This document shows, one piece after another, positions 24,301 to 31,193 of a stretch of DNA of 64,000 nucleotides. Source of the DNA: Arthrobacter sp. StoSoilA2. Lineage in GTDB: Bacteria > Actinomycetota > Actinomycetes > Actinomycetales > Micrococcaceae. The notes under the pieces were generated by a model, which was not told where the DNA came from, searched no databases, and worked only from the letters and a program-made list of their open reading frames with translations. The translations under genes and the position numbers were made by a program. The first letter of the stretch is position 1. Every line of letters begins with the position of its first letter. The stretch lies in assembly GCF_019977195.1 (NCBI RefSeq), contig NZ_AP024643.1, forward strand, positions 1,116,001-1,180,000, read 5' to 3'.

Positions 24301-25708
24301 CCCTGCGCAGTATGGCACCGCTACCAACATCCTTGGCGAGTGGACCGAGATGCCCAACCCATTCACCGGCGACGTCGCTTGGAACTCCAACAATTCGCAG
24401 CCCACGTCTGTCATTCCGGTGGATGCGGCAAACGGCAAGTTCATCTACATGGGCGACCGTTGGAACGGCGGATCCGACCAGGCATTGGCAACCGCGCCAA
24501 TGGTCTGGCTGCCAATCCAAATGGGTGAGGGCGGCAAGTCCATTACGATCCTGTCCCCGTCCGAATGGCGGCTTGGGGACCTCGATGCAAACGCTGGCTG
24601 GAACGTCACGGGTGTTCCGTCAAGCCTGGCTGTCGGTGCCTCCTTCAACGTCACATCCGTGACGGTTTCACAGAATGGGCAGAGCTCCACCCAGCCCGTG
24701 ACCTGGCAGATAACCGGCGACACCAACACTGTTGGAGTCATTACCGCGACCGGCACGCTTCCCGGTTTCGGTAACCGCACCTTCACCCGCACCATCCCCG
24801 TTGTCCCGGACGGCGTCCGGTATGCCGTCAACGCCGGGGGTAAGCAAACCGCCGACTGGACAGCCTTGATGGCAGCCCCAGGAGTTGCGGGCTCGGTACT
24901 CAACAGCACTCCCGACCAGCCATACGGCCTGGACCCGGCAACGGGCAAGACCTGGGGATATGAAAGCGAAGGCAGCGGGGTTGAAGGCACCGCAGACGGG
25001 AACATCTTCACCACGCTGCGCTATGCCGCTGGTGGGCGTGACCTGACGTACCGCTTCAGCAACCTCGCTCCCGGCACCTACACCGTATACGCCGGCTACT
25101 ACGATCCTTGGGCGCAGTGGGATGACCGTGGTGCGAAGGTGACCGTCAACGGGGCTGTCGTTGAAGCTGACCACGACTACAGCGGGGACTATCAGTCCGC
25201 GGCGTACCAGAACGTTACCGTGGGCACCGATGGAAAGATCACCTTTACGCTCAGCCCCACCCGGGGACCCGACGTGCAGCTCAGCTGGCTGATGATCGCC
25301 AGCCCGACCCCGACGCCGACCAGCTCTCCGACGCCGACGCCGACCAGCTCTCCGACGCCGACGCCGACCAGCTCACCGACCCCGACGCCGACCAGCTCAC
25401 CGACCCCGACGCCGAGCCCGACCCTCAATGTAACCGCGACGGCACGCACCAAATGCGTAGGCAAGAAGGTTGTACTGGACGTGCAGGCGAAGAACAACGA
25501 AAGCTCTTCCGTGCAGGTGACGTTCACGTCCGTGTTCGGCAGCGCCCTTGTCACTGTCCAGGCCGGCAAGACCGGTATGTACTCCTTCTCCACGCAGGCT
25601 GCTTCCATCCAAGGGGGAGTGGTTGGCGTCGAGGCCAAAGGCACGGTCAACGGGCAGTCTGTAACCACAACGAAGCAAGTTGCTTATACAGCCACCTCCT
25701 GCAAATGA
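21323..25708 (+). CDS. Secreted bimodular galactanase: GH30 (endo-1,6) + GH43 (exo-1,3)
   Basis: A 1461-residue exported enzyme. Order: Sec signal peptide (about 1-37); GH30 subfamily-5-like module (about 45-480) with acid/base Glu240 in LNEPNTDYW and nucleophile Glu350 (or Glu352) in MSEVEGNWGG; ricin-type beta-trefoil (about 570-710); GH43 subfamily-24-like module (about 715-1085) with the general acid Glu969 in RESPAIF and a Gln-Ala-His-Gly-Gly start lacking the usual base Asp; an Ig-like segment; a malectin-like carbohydrate-binding module (about 1165-1320); a Pro/Thr/Ser linker; a C-terminal beta domain with two Cys. By family, GH30_5 cuts beta-1,6-galactan side chains and GH43_24 cuts the beta-1,3-galactan backbone, so the target is type II arabinogalactan. 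These are usually separate proteins. Two operators sit upstream and a strong hairpin downstream. Confidence 0.88.
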   Translation: MLSTSNGSWRHRIGAAVAASSLALAGLPLLPSVAAAAEDPVLLTPNPAQAGPSFKGWGTSLVWMANATGQYPEAIRNDLINKVFGDDGLNLNIARYNIGGGNATDIPDYLRPGGAVPGWWNPNAGLSDQNGPITSSYADRDRMLAAWTGDNASDYNLQADTSQRAWIAAIKDKVTTWEAFSNSPPYFMTESGYVSGGFNGNSDQIKPAAIGKFANYLKTAAQQVEQSQGIQFDTINPLNEPNTDYWKTTLGGNGLPNGGGQEGAHASPALQSQVLTAMAAELAEPGTTTQAKVSGPDETSPSRFIEDWNGWTPETKQAVSQLNVHTYSTGDRIRVRDIAKSTGKPLSMSEVEGNWGGDSWNPDSMENGLGMATRITDDLRELDPESWVLWQPVEDLYNMELGEKKNWGSVFIDFDCNADGNSARRLADGAADPSCRTKVNSKYNAIRNFTHYIEPGDRIIPTSDAKTTSAVKNNGTGLVMVHTNDSDQAKTVKLDLSKFAAIAPGATVTPVVTTGSPSTNPTANALVSGNAVAVDAGTRSATLTVPAKSVTTFVINGASDVAADAPAVKDGQSYSFVGVQSGRAVTASDGSPATVLGDNVASPTQVWKATRIADEDGATRDRFVLRLADGRALAADANGTVLRTLTDQEAGADPSAQWLFSTTDGTSFSLLNAARQQVLDVSNQSTASGSWIGLWPSNGGANQAFTLRNASEGVGYTSFRPGEDWRDNNGNLLQAHGGQVVTSKDPQGRTIYYLYGEDRTNGYHSSPGVHAYSSYDLYNWKDEGVALKAMSSADQFTNDPYFQSLYSGYTTEQKNAVYRDLGTVPVDGQTPPILERPKVIYNAATHKWVMWVHADGPSATSTAQYAKANAGVAISDSPFGPFRYIDSYRLHKAAAGDPTNLAPNNPGMARDMNLFVDDDGTGYIIYSSEENKTMFISKLNADYTYLSASPDTAVEGVDFRRAFVNDSRESPAIFKYQGRYFIINSGTTGWAANPAQYGTATNILGEWTEMPNPFTGDVAWNSNNSQPTSVIPVDAANGKFIYMGDRWNGGSDQALATAPMVWLPIQMGEGGKSITILSPSEWRLGDLDANAGWNVTGVPSSLAVGASFNVTSVTVSQNGQSSTQPVTWQITGDTNTVGVITATGTLPGFGNRTFTRTIPVVPDGVRYAVNAGGKQTADWTALMAAPGVAGSVLNSTPDQPYGLDPATGKTWGYESEGSGVEGTADGNIFTTLRYAAGGRDLTYRFSNLAPGTYTVYAGYYDPWAQWDDRGAKVTVNGAVVEADHDYSGDYQSAAYQNVTVGTDGKITFTLSPTRGPDVQLSWLMIASPTPTPTSSPTPTPTSSPTPTPTSSPTPTPTSSPTPTPSPTLNVTATARTKCVGKKVVLDVQAKNNESSSVQVTFTSVFGSALVTVQAGKTGMYSFSTQAASIQGGVVGVEAKGTVNGQSVTTTKQVAYTATSCK
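25304..25420 (+). repeat. 24-bp tandem repeats encoding the Pro/Thr/Ser linker
   Basis: Four full units and one partial unit of a 24-bp repeat (CCGACNCCGACGCCGACCAG + CTCN) encode PTPTPTSS. It forms a flexible linker between the carbohydrate-binding module and the C-terminal domain of the galactanase. The units are nearly identical, so length variation by slippage is likely. Confidence 0.85.
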
Positions 25709-25712
25709 TCCG

Positions 25713-25752
25713 CATGCCAGCGGTCCCGCTGCTTCAGCGGGCCGCTGGCATG
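25713..25752 (+). terminator. Long hairpin terminator after the galactanase gene
   Basis: An 11-bp outer stem (CATGCCAGCGG / CCGCTGGCATG) stacks on a 7-bp inner stem (CCCGCTG / CAGCGGG) with a 3-nt loop, only 4 bp after the stop codon. There is no U-tract, but the fold is very stable and the position fits termination. The 281-bp gap 25709-25989 otherwise holds the next operator pair and leader, with no gene. A GTTTGCAAAC palindrome at 25780-25789 is also present. Confidence 0.7.
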
Positions 25753-25808
25753 GCCTGACGGGCAAATGAACTCATAGGGGTTTGCAAACGCTATTGTCAG
25801 CGACGAAA

Positions 25809-25847
25809 TGTTTACGTAAACTCATAACGTTCATGTTTACGCAAACA
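25809..25847 (+). promoter_or_regulatory. Two LacI-type operators upstream of the first galactan transporter
   Basis: TGTTTACGTAAACT (25809-25822) and TGTTTACGCAAACA (25834-25847), 25 bp apart centre to centre. The first shares an 18-bp identical core with the operator at 21268. TTGTCA at 25794-25799 may be the -35 box. The sites lie 143 bp before the binding-protein start. Confidence 0.75.
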
Positions 25848-25989
25848 TGAGAATGGACCGGAGGAATCAGGGTTACAAAAAAGCAACGACTTTTGCCTCC
25901 TCGAGGGGCACACTAAGGCTAACGACTTTCGATCAAAGACACTCACCTGCGCAACGATGCGCAAAGCTTTACCACCAGAAGGAGTCATC

Positions 25990-27306
25990 ATGGCAACAAA
26001 TTCCACCCCGTCGCAGGCGGGCGGCGCATCGTCTCCGGGCAGGCGTACCTTCCTCAAGACGCTTGGAGTCGGGGCGGTTGCAGCCGCAGGAATTCCGCTC
26101 TTGTCGGCCTGCACGGGCGGTTCGGGTCCAGCACCCGGCGCCTCATCCAAGAGCCTGACCTTTGGCTCCGGTTCCTCCGATGAAGTTCCGCGCAATGCGT
26201 ACCAGGCGGTCACGGACGCCTTCACCAGGAAGTCCGGGATCGAGGTGGCCACAAACGTGGTGCCCCACAATGACTTCCAGAACAAGATCAACTCCTACTT
26301 GCAGGGCAGCCCGGACGATGCTTTCACGTGGTTCGCCGGCTACCGCATGCAGTACTACGCCGGCAAGGGCCTGCTGGCTCCTGTGGATGACGTCTGGGAG
26401 AAGATCGGCGGCAACTTCTCAGACGCGATGAAGAAGGCCTCCACCGGCCCGGACGGCAAGATGTATCTGGTCCCCAACTACAACTACCCCTGGGGCTTCT
26501 TCTACCGGAAGAGCTTGTGGACGGAAAGGGGCTATGCGGTCCCGTCCACGTTTGACGAGTTGAAGACCCTGGCAGCGAAGATGAAGGCGGATGGGATTAT
26601 TCCGATTGGCTTCGCCGACAAGGACGGGTGGCCGGCCATGGGCACGTTTGACTACATCAACATGCGCCTGAACGGTTACCAGTTCCACATTGACCTGACG
26701 GCCCACAAGGAGAGCTGGGACCAGAAGAAGGTCAGCGACGTCTTCGATACGTGGAAGGCACTCCTGCCCTTCCAGGATCCTGCAGCCCTTGGCCAGACGT
26801 GGCAGGATGCGGCCAAGGCACTTGAAGCCAAGAAGACCGGCATGTACCTGCTTGGCTCGTTCGTCACGCAGCAGTTCACGGATCCTGCGGTACTGGCAGA
26901 CATCGATTTCTTCCCATTCCCGGAGATCGCGATGGAAGGAACGGACGCCGTCGAGGCTCCCATCGACGGTCTGCTGTTGTCCAAGAAGGGTGGCGGGAAC
27001 CAGGCCGCACACGATTTCCTGGCATTCATGGGCAGTGCCGAGGGCCAGGATGCGTATGCGGCGGTGGACACATCGAACATTGCAACGGCCAAGGGGGCGG
27101 ATACGTCCAAGTACTCAGAGCTGAACAAGAAGTGTGCCGACACCATCGCCAACGCCAAGTACATCAGCCAGTTCCTGGACCGTGACGCTTTGCCCGCCAT
27201 GGCGAACAACGTGATGATCCCGGCCCTTCAGTCCTTCATCAAGGACGGAAGTGTCGATGTGAAGAACCTGGAAGCACAGGCCAAGTCCCTCTACGCGGCC
27301 CAGTAG
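25990..27306 (+). CDS. Sugar ABC transporter solute-binding protein, Tat-type lipoprotein (galactan oligosaccharides)
   Basis: Solute-binding protein of the CUT1 class, 438 aa. ATG 25990 has AAGGAG 5 nt upstream, which fixes the start. The signal combines a twin-arginine motif (GRRTFLK) with a lipobox (PLLSAC, Cys41), so export may go through Tat followed by lipidation. It is followed by two permeases and preceded by two galactan-regulon operators, right after the galactanase. The ligand is probably a galacto-oligosaccharide released by that enzyme (inference from position and shared operators). Confidence 0.9.
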   Translation: MATNSTPSQAGGASSPGRRTFLKTLGVGAVAAAGIPLLSACTGGSGPAPGASSKSLTFGSGSSDEVPRNAYQAVTDAFTRKSGIEVATNVVPHNDFQNKINSYLQGSPDDAFTWFAGYRMQYYAGKGLLAPVDDVWEKIGGNFSDAMKKASTGPDGKMYLVPNYNYPWGFFYRKSLWTERGYAVPSTFDELKTLAAKMKADGIIPIGFADKDGWPAMGTFDYINMRLNGYQFHIDLTAHKESWDQKKVSDVFDTWKALLPFQDPAALGQTWQDAAKALEAKKTGMYLLGSFVTQQFTDPAVLADIDFFPFPEIAMEGTDAVEAPIDGLLLSKKGGGNQAAHDFLAFMGSAEGQDAYAAVDTSNIATAKGADTSKYSELNKKCADTIANAKYISQFLDRDALPAMANNVMIPALQSFIKDGSVDVKNLEAQAKSLYAAQ

Positions 27307-27328
27307 CGTTGAATAAAAGGAATTTCCA

Positions 27329-28336
27329 ATGAGTACCACAGCCGAAAAACCGGCCTCGCAAAACGGGGGACCCCCCAATGGCGGCACCCATCGTGGAGCA
27401 CGCGCAGCAGTGGCCGTTTCCGGTAAAGGGCGCACCAGGTCCCGGCGGGTTCGTCGCCTGAGCGGCCGGGACAAGATTGTCCTGGGAGTGATGGTTGGCA
27501 TTCCCACCTTGATTCAATTGCTGTTTGTCTGGCTGCCCACCCTCTTCTCCATAGGCTTGAGCTTTACGCGCTGGAACGGACTGGATCTTGAAGACCTCAA
27601 GCAAGCCGGTTTGGACAACTACGAGTTCATCAGCCAGAACTACCCACCGTTCTGGCCGGCTATCCAGCACAATGTCCTCTGGCTGGCCTTCCTCGCTCTC
27701 ATAGCAACCCCGTTGGGGTTGCTGCTCGCTGTCTTGCTGGACCAAAGGATCCGGGGAAGCAAGATCTACCAGAGCATCTTCTTCACTCCGGTCATGCTGT
27801 CCCTGGCTCTCATCGGGATCATCTGGCAATTGTTCTATAACCGCGACAGCGGGCTGCTGAACTACCTCCTCGGGACGGCAGGCACGCCACAAGCGGTGGA
27901 CTGGTTCGGCGACTCCAACGTGAACATCTGGGCAGCCATGATCGCTGCCACGTGGCGTCATGCAGGCTATGTCATGATCCTGTACCTGGCCGGCCTGAAA
28001 GGCGTGGATCCATCCCTGAGGGAAGCGGCATCGATCGACGGGGCCAACGCTGCGCAGACATTCTTCCGCGTCGTCTTCCCGGCAATGCGCCCCGTGAACA
28101 TCGTGATCGTGGTTATCACCATCATCGAGTCGCTGCGCGCCTTTGACATCGTCTACGTGATCAACCGCGGCACCAACGGCCTTGAACTCCTCAGTGCCCT
28201 GGTGATCCAAAACCTGATCGGTGAAGGACAGGTGATCGGCGTCGGTTCGGCCCTCGCGGTCGTTCTGCTGGTGGTCTCCTTGGTACCGATTGTCTTTTAC
28301 CTCATCCGCACTTTTGGCAAGGAGAAAGAGGCATGA
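27329..28336 (+). CDS. Sugar ABC transporter permease (MalF-like)
   Basis: CUT1 permease of 335 aa. A basic, Gly/Arg-rich N-terminal tail of about 45 residues precedes six transmembrane helices. The ATPase-docking loop reads REAASIDGANAAQTFFRVVFP. AAGGAA lies 8 nt upstream of the ATG. The stop overlaps the next gene by 4 nt (ATGA). It forms the membrane channel with the product of the 28333 gene. Confidence 0.93.
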   Translation: MSTTAEKPASQNGGPPNGGTHRGARAAVAVSGKGRTRSRRVRRLSGRDKIVLGVMVGIPTLIQLLFVWLPTLFSIGLSFTRWNGLDLEDLKQAGLDNYEFISQNYPPFWPAIQHNVLWLAFLALIATPLGLLLAVLLDQRIRGSKIYQSIFFTPVMLSLALIGIIWQLFYNRDSGLLNYLLGTAGTPQAVDWFGDSNVNIWAAMIAATWRHAGYVMILYLAGLKGVDPSLREAASIDGANAAQTFFRVVFPAMRPVNIVIVVITIIESLRAFDIVYVINRGTNGLELLSALVIQNLIGEGQVIGVGSALAVVLLVVSLVPIVFYLIRTFGKEKEA

Positions 28337-29262
28337 GCGCCGTAGTGCCCACGCTGCCCGTCGAAACGGGAAAGGCCGGCAAACCCAGCAAGTCCGCAGG
28401 CGCAGGGAAGTCCGGCAAACGCCATTACGGCACCCATATCTTCCTGATAGTCATGGCTGCCATCTGGCTTATTCCGCTCGTTTGGTCCCTCTTCACGGCG
28501 CTCAGGCCCAAAGCTGATACGGACAAATATGGCTATTTCAGCCTCGGCGGCAGTTTCGGGTTTGAGAACTTTGTCCAGGCCTGGAACCAGGGCGGGTTTT
28601 CGAAGTACTTCCTGAACTCGGTCCTGATCACGGTTCCCACAGTCCTGCTGACACTTCTGTTCGCCTCGATGATGGCGTTCGCGGTTTCACGCGTCAACTG
28701 GAAGTTCAACATCACGCTGTTGATCATGTTTACTGCCGGTAACCTCCTGCCCCCGCAGGTCCTGGCGGCGCCCCTGTTTGAAATGTTCAAGCACGTAACC
28801 CTGCCCTACTCATTCAGTGATTCCGGCAACCTCCTGAACACGTATATTGCCGTGATCATCGTGGACACCGCGTTCCAAATTGGCTTCTGCACGTTTGTGC
28901 TTTCCAACTACATGAAGGCGCTCTCTGCAGACCTGACAGAAGCTGCTTTGGTGGACGGGGCGGGTATCTGGCGCCAGTACTGGAACATCATCCTTCCGCT
29001 GTGCCGTCCCGCGCTCGCAGCGTTGGGAACGCTGGAAGTCATCTTCATCTACAACGACTTCTTCTGGCCCCTGCTGTTCATCCAGAGCGGAGACAGGCTG
29101 CCCATCACCACGGCCATCAACAATCTCCAGGGGCAGTTCCTGAGCAATTACAACCTGATTGCGGCCGGCGCAATGATCACGCTGATTCCCACCTTGCTCA
29201 TCTACCTGGTCCTGCAACGGCAATTTGTTGCCGGCCTGACCCTGGGCTCAAGCAAAGGCTAA
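28333..29262 (+). CDS. Sugar ABC transporter permease (MalG-like)
   Basis: CUT1 permease of 309 aa, six transmembrane helices, with the docking loop TEAALVDGAGIWRQYWNIILP and the C-terminal GLTLGSSKG typical of the family. It is the last gene of this transporter operon, which has no ATPase gene, and is followed by a symmetrical terminator shared with the convergent lacI. Confidence 0.93.
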   Translation: MSAVVPTLPVETGKAGKPSKSAGAGKSGKRHYGTHIFLIVMAAIWLIPLVWSLFTALRPKADTDKYGYFSLGGSFGFENFVQAWNQGGFSKYFLNSVLITVPTVLLTLLFASMMAFAVSRVNWKFNITLLIMFTAGNLLPPQVLAAPLFEMFKHVTLPYSFSDSGNLLNTYIAVIIVDTAFQIGFCTFVLSNYMKALSADLTEAALVDGAGIWRQYWNIILPLCRPALAALGTLEVIFIYNDFFWPLLFIQSGDRLPITTAINNLQGQFLSNYNLIAAGAMITLIPTLLIYLVLQRQFVAGLTLGSSKG

Positions 29263-29279
29263 CCACCTGGCCAGGAGCG

Positions 29280-29306
29280 GCAGCCACCGGACTATCCGGT
29301 GGCTGC
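29280..29306. terminator. Bidirectional terminator between permease and lacI
   Basis: A perfect 11-bp stem (GCAGCCACCGG / CCGGTGGCTGC) with a 5-nt loop lies between two convergent genes. The TAG stop of the minus-strand lacI (29292-29294) falls in the loop, so the hairpin includes the end of that gene. It has no U-tract in either direction but is placed to stop transcription from both sides. Confidence 0.65.
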
Positions 29307-30455
29307 AGCTTCGCTCTTGCCCCGCGTAGTGGAACGTCGTTGGCGTGTCTTGGGGGGAGCACCAGTGCTCTTGCGCACTACCAGGCTTGTGGGCACCTGG
29401 GTGGCGTCGTTGACAGGACTGTGTCCCGCGATCTGTTGGAGCAGGTTCTCGATGCTGAGGCGTCCCACGGCGTGGAAGTCCTGACGGACAGTGGTGAGGG
29501 GCGGCCAGAAGGAGGTGGATTCTTCGAGGTCGTCGAATCCAACAATGCTGACATCCCCTGGAATGGCTCGTCCCAGCTCATGCAGGGCGCGCATTGCTCC
29601 GAGGGCCATTTGGTCGTTGGCGGCAAAGATGGCGGTCAGGTCCGGATTGCTGCCGATCTCCCGCCCGATTCGATATCCCGATTCCGTGGACCAATCGCCA
29701 TGGTGGACAGGAGGGGCCTCAATGCCGGCCTCCTGCAGTGTCCGCCTCCAGGATTCTTCCCTGTGTGTAGCGGAGAAGGAGGAGGTGGGGCCGCCAATGT
29801 GCCATACCTGTTCATGGCCAAGGTCGAGAAGGTGTTGTGTGGCGGACCTGGCCCCCTGGGCTTGATCCGTATCCACCATGGGATAGCCGTACCCGGGGTT
29901 TGAGTCGATCACTACGGCAGGGAGGTCCTCGGGGAGGGTGATGTCCGCATCGTCCAGCAGATGGGCTTCGAAAATGATGACCACGCCATCCACCTCCTGC
30001 TCCCGCAGCCGGGTGTAGGCCCCGGAAACGGTTCCGGTTGTGGGGTCCTGAAGGGGGATGAGCGTTACCGAGTACCCGGCTTGTGATGCGGCGGTGGCGA
30101 TCGCATCCAGAGTGCGCATGTTGCCGAAGCTGGAGAGTGTGAACATGATGACGCCGATGGATTTAAACTGGCCGCTCTTCAGTGCCCGTGCCGCCCGGTT
30201 GGGGCGGTAGCCGAGCTGCTTCATCGCTTCGAGGACGCGGTTCCTGGTGCTTTCTTCAACATTCGTCAGACCGTTGGAGACCCGGGAGACAGTTTGGGCC
30301 GAAACTCCGGCGGCCTTGGCCACGTCCGCAATGGAGGGACCGCGCGCAACGGAGGGACCGCGGGTGGCACGCGTTTTCGTTGCCGCAGTTTTCCGGTTCC
30401 CCTTGGGGGTGGCGGTACCTGGTGTCTTCGTGCTGCTGTCCTCTTGCGTGTTCAC
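29292..30455 (-). CDS. LacI-family repressor of the galactan regulon
   Basis: LacI/GalR regulator, 387 aa. A Lys/Arg/Thr-rich extension of about 40 residues precedes the helix-turn-helix (SIADVAKAAGVSAQTVSRV), which is unusual for the family; the effector domain follows. The GTG start at 30455 lies inside an operator of the regulon consensus (30449-30462), which implies tight autoregulation. The regulon sites at 21268, 21288, 25809, 25834, 34401 and 34436 are its likely targets, because it is the only LacI gene inside the galactan region. The effector is probably galactose or a galacto-oligosaccharide (inference). Confidence 0.92.
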   Translation of the reverse strand: MNTQEDSSTKTPGTATPKGNRKTAATKTRATRGPSVARGPSIADVAKAAGVSAQTVSRVSNGLTNVEESTRNRVLEAMKQLGYRPNRAARALKSGQFKSIGVIMFTLSSFGNMRTLDAIATAASQAGYSVTLIPLQDPTTGTVSGAYTRLREQEVDGVVIIFEAHLLDDADITLPEDLPAVVIDSNPGYGYPMVDTDQAQGARSATQHLLDLGHEQVWHIGGPTSSFSATHREESWRRTLQEAGIEAPPVHHGDWSTESGYRIGREIGSNPDLTAIFAANDQMALGAMRALHELGRAIPGDVSIVGFDDLEESTSFWPPLTTVRQDFHAVGRLSIENLLQQIAGHSPVNDATQVPTSLVVRKSTGAPPKTRQRRSTTRGKSEAAATG

Positions 30456-30467
30456 CTAAACATGCTA
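30440..30467. repeat. 28-bp repeat, copy 1, containing an operator and the lacI start
   Basis: This segment matches 34392-34419 at 27 of 28 positions. It contains the operator TGTTCACCTAAACA (30449-30462), the GTG start and first five codons of lacI, and 12 bp upstream. The second copy still carries those codons although no lacI follows it. The two copies bracket exactly the tetR and GH2 genes. Confidence 0.8.
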
Positions 30468-30472
30468 TGCCC

Positions 30473-31081
30473 TCAGGCCTCGGGCAGGAGGACCAATTCG
30501 AAGAAGGCACGCAGGGCTTTTGCTACATCTACGGTGTGAGGGGCCAGCAGCCATTGGGTTTGAAGACCATCCCACAGGGCCACCAGGGACATCGCTGCCC
30601 ACGCTGGATCCACTCCCGGCCGGAGCCTGCCTTGCTGGGCCAGGGTGGAGAAACTACGGGTGTAGCTGCCACGCAAGCGCTCGAAACGGCCGGTGAAGTA
30701 GTCCCGCCCGGGATGGGAGTCTGTGATCGACTCGGCGCACAGCACCGTGTAGAGCTCAATGACGCCGGGGATCTTCTCGTTGTAGAGCGCTGTGCGAATC
30801 ACGGCGTCCACCAACCCCTCGTCCTCAGCAGACGGATTCGCGCTTCCGGTCAGTTCGTCCCGCCACTCCAGGACACCCATCAGAAGATCGCTTTTGGAAG
30901 GGAAATAATGCAGCAGGCTTGTCTGGCTCATGCCCGCTTGGTTGGCAACGTCCTGTAGCGAGCCGCCCAAATACCCCTTCGCGGCAAACACGGCGTGCGC
31001 GGAGTCGAGGATAAGTTGCCGCTTTTCCTTCGACTTCGCATAGGGTCCCCGCTTGGCGCGTGCCGTGTCCTTTGTGGTCAT
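30473..31081 (-). CDS. TetR-family regulator
   Basis: TetR regulator of 202 aa. The N-terminal helix-turn-helix is SLQDVANQAGMSQTSLLHYFPSK (about 42-65), followed by an alpha-helical ligand domain (WAAMSLVALWDGLQTQW near the C-terminus). It is divergent from the GH2 beta-galactosidase gene with 112 bp between them, so it probably controls that gene and itself. A weak inverted repeat at 31130-31152 is a candidate operator. It ends only 18 bp before the lacI start. Confidence 0.9.
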   Translation of the reverse strand: MTTKDTARAKRGPYAKSKEKRQLILDSAHAVFAAKGYLGGSLQDVANQAGMSQTSLLHYFPSKSDLLMGVLEWRDELTGSANPSAEDEGLVDAVIRTALYNEKIPGVIELYTVLCAESITDSHPGRDYFTGRFERLRGSYTRSFSTLAQQGRLRPGVDPAWAAMSLVALWDGLQTQWLLAPHTVDVAKALRAFFELVLLPEA

Positions 31082-31129
31082 GGCAAGTCAGTGTACAGCG
31101 GGAGGGAACGCCGGAGGTGAAACCAGAGT

Positions 31130-31152
31130 GCTTACTCGAAATTTGTGTTAGC
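31130..31152. promoter_or_regulatory. Candidate TetR operator
   Basis: GCTTACTC and GTGTTAGC form an imperfect inverted repeat (6 of 8 positions) around a 7-bp AT-rich centre in the tetR/GH2 intergenic region. No galactan-type LacI operator is present here, so this gene pair seems to be controlled separately. Confidence 0.3.
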
Positions 31153-31193
31153 GTGGTCACACTTGACCCCGCACGGACGCTTGAAGGAGCCAC

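Noticed and set aside
25304..25420. Regularly spaced repeats resembling a CRISPR array
   Set aside because: The repeats are in frame inside the galactanase gene, lack unique spacers and encode a Pro/Thr/Ser linker.
25780..25789. GTTTGCAAAC palindrome as an eighth operator of the galactan regulon
   Set aside because: It is 2 bp shorter at the centre than all seven matching sites, which would change the half-site phase; kept only as a note.
30256..30510. Alternative lacI start or extra small gene between lacI and tetR
   Set aside because: The 17 bp between the two genes hold only promoter and operator sequence, and the GTG at 30455 is the only start giving the complete helix-turn-helix.
31082..31193. 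Galactan-type LacI operator controlling the GH2 gene
   Set aside because: No sequence close to TGTTTACGTAAACA is present in this interval; only a weak inverted repeat that fits TetR better.
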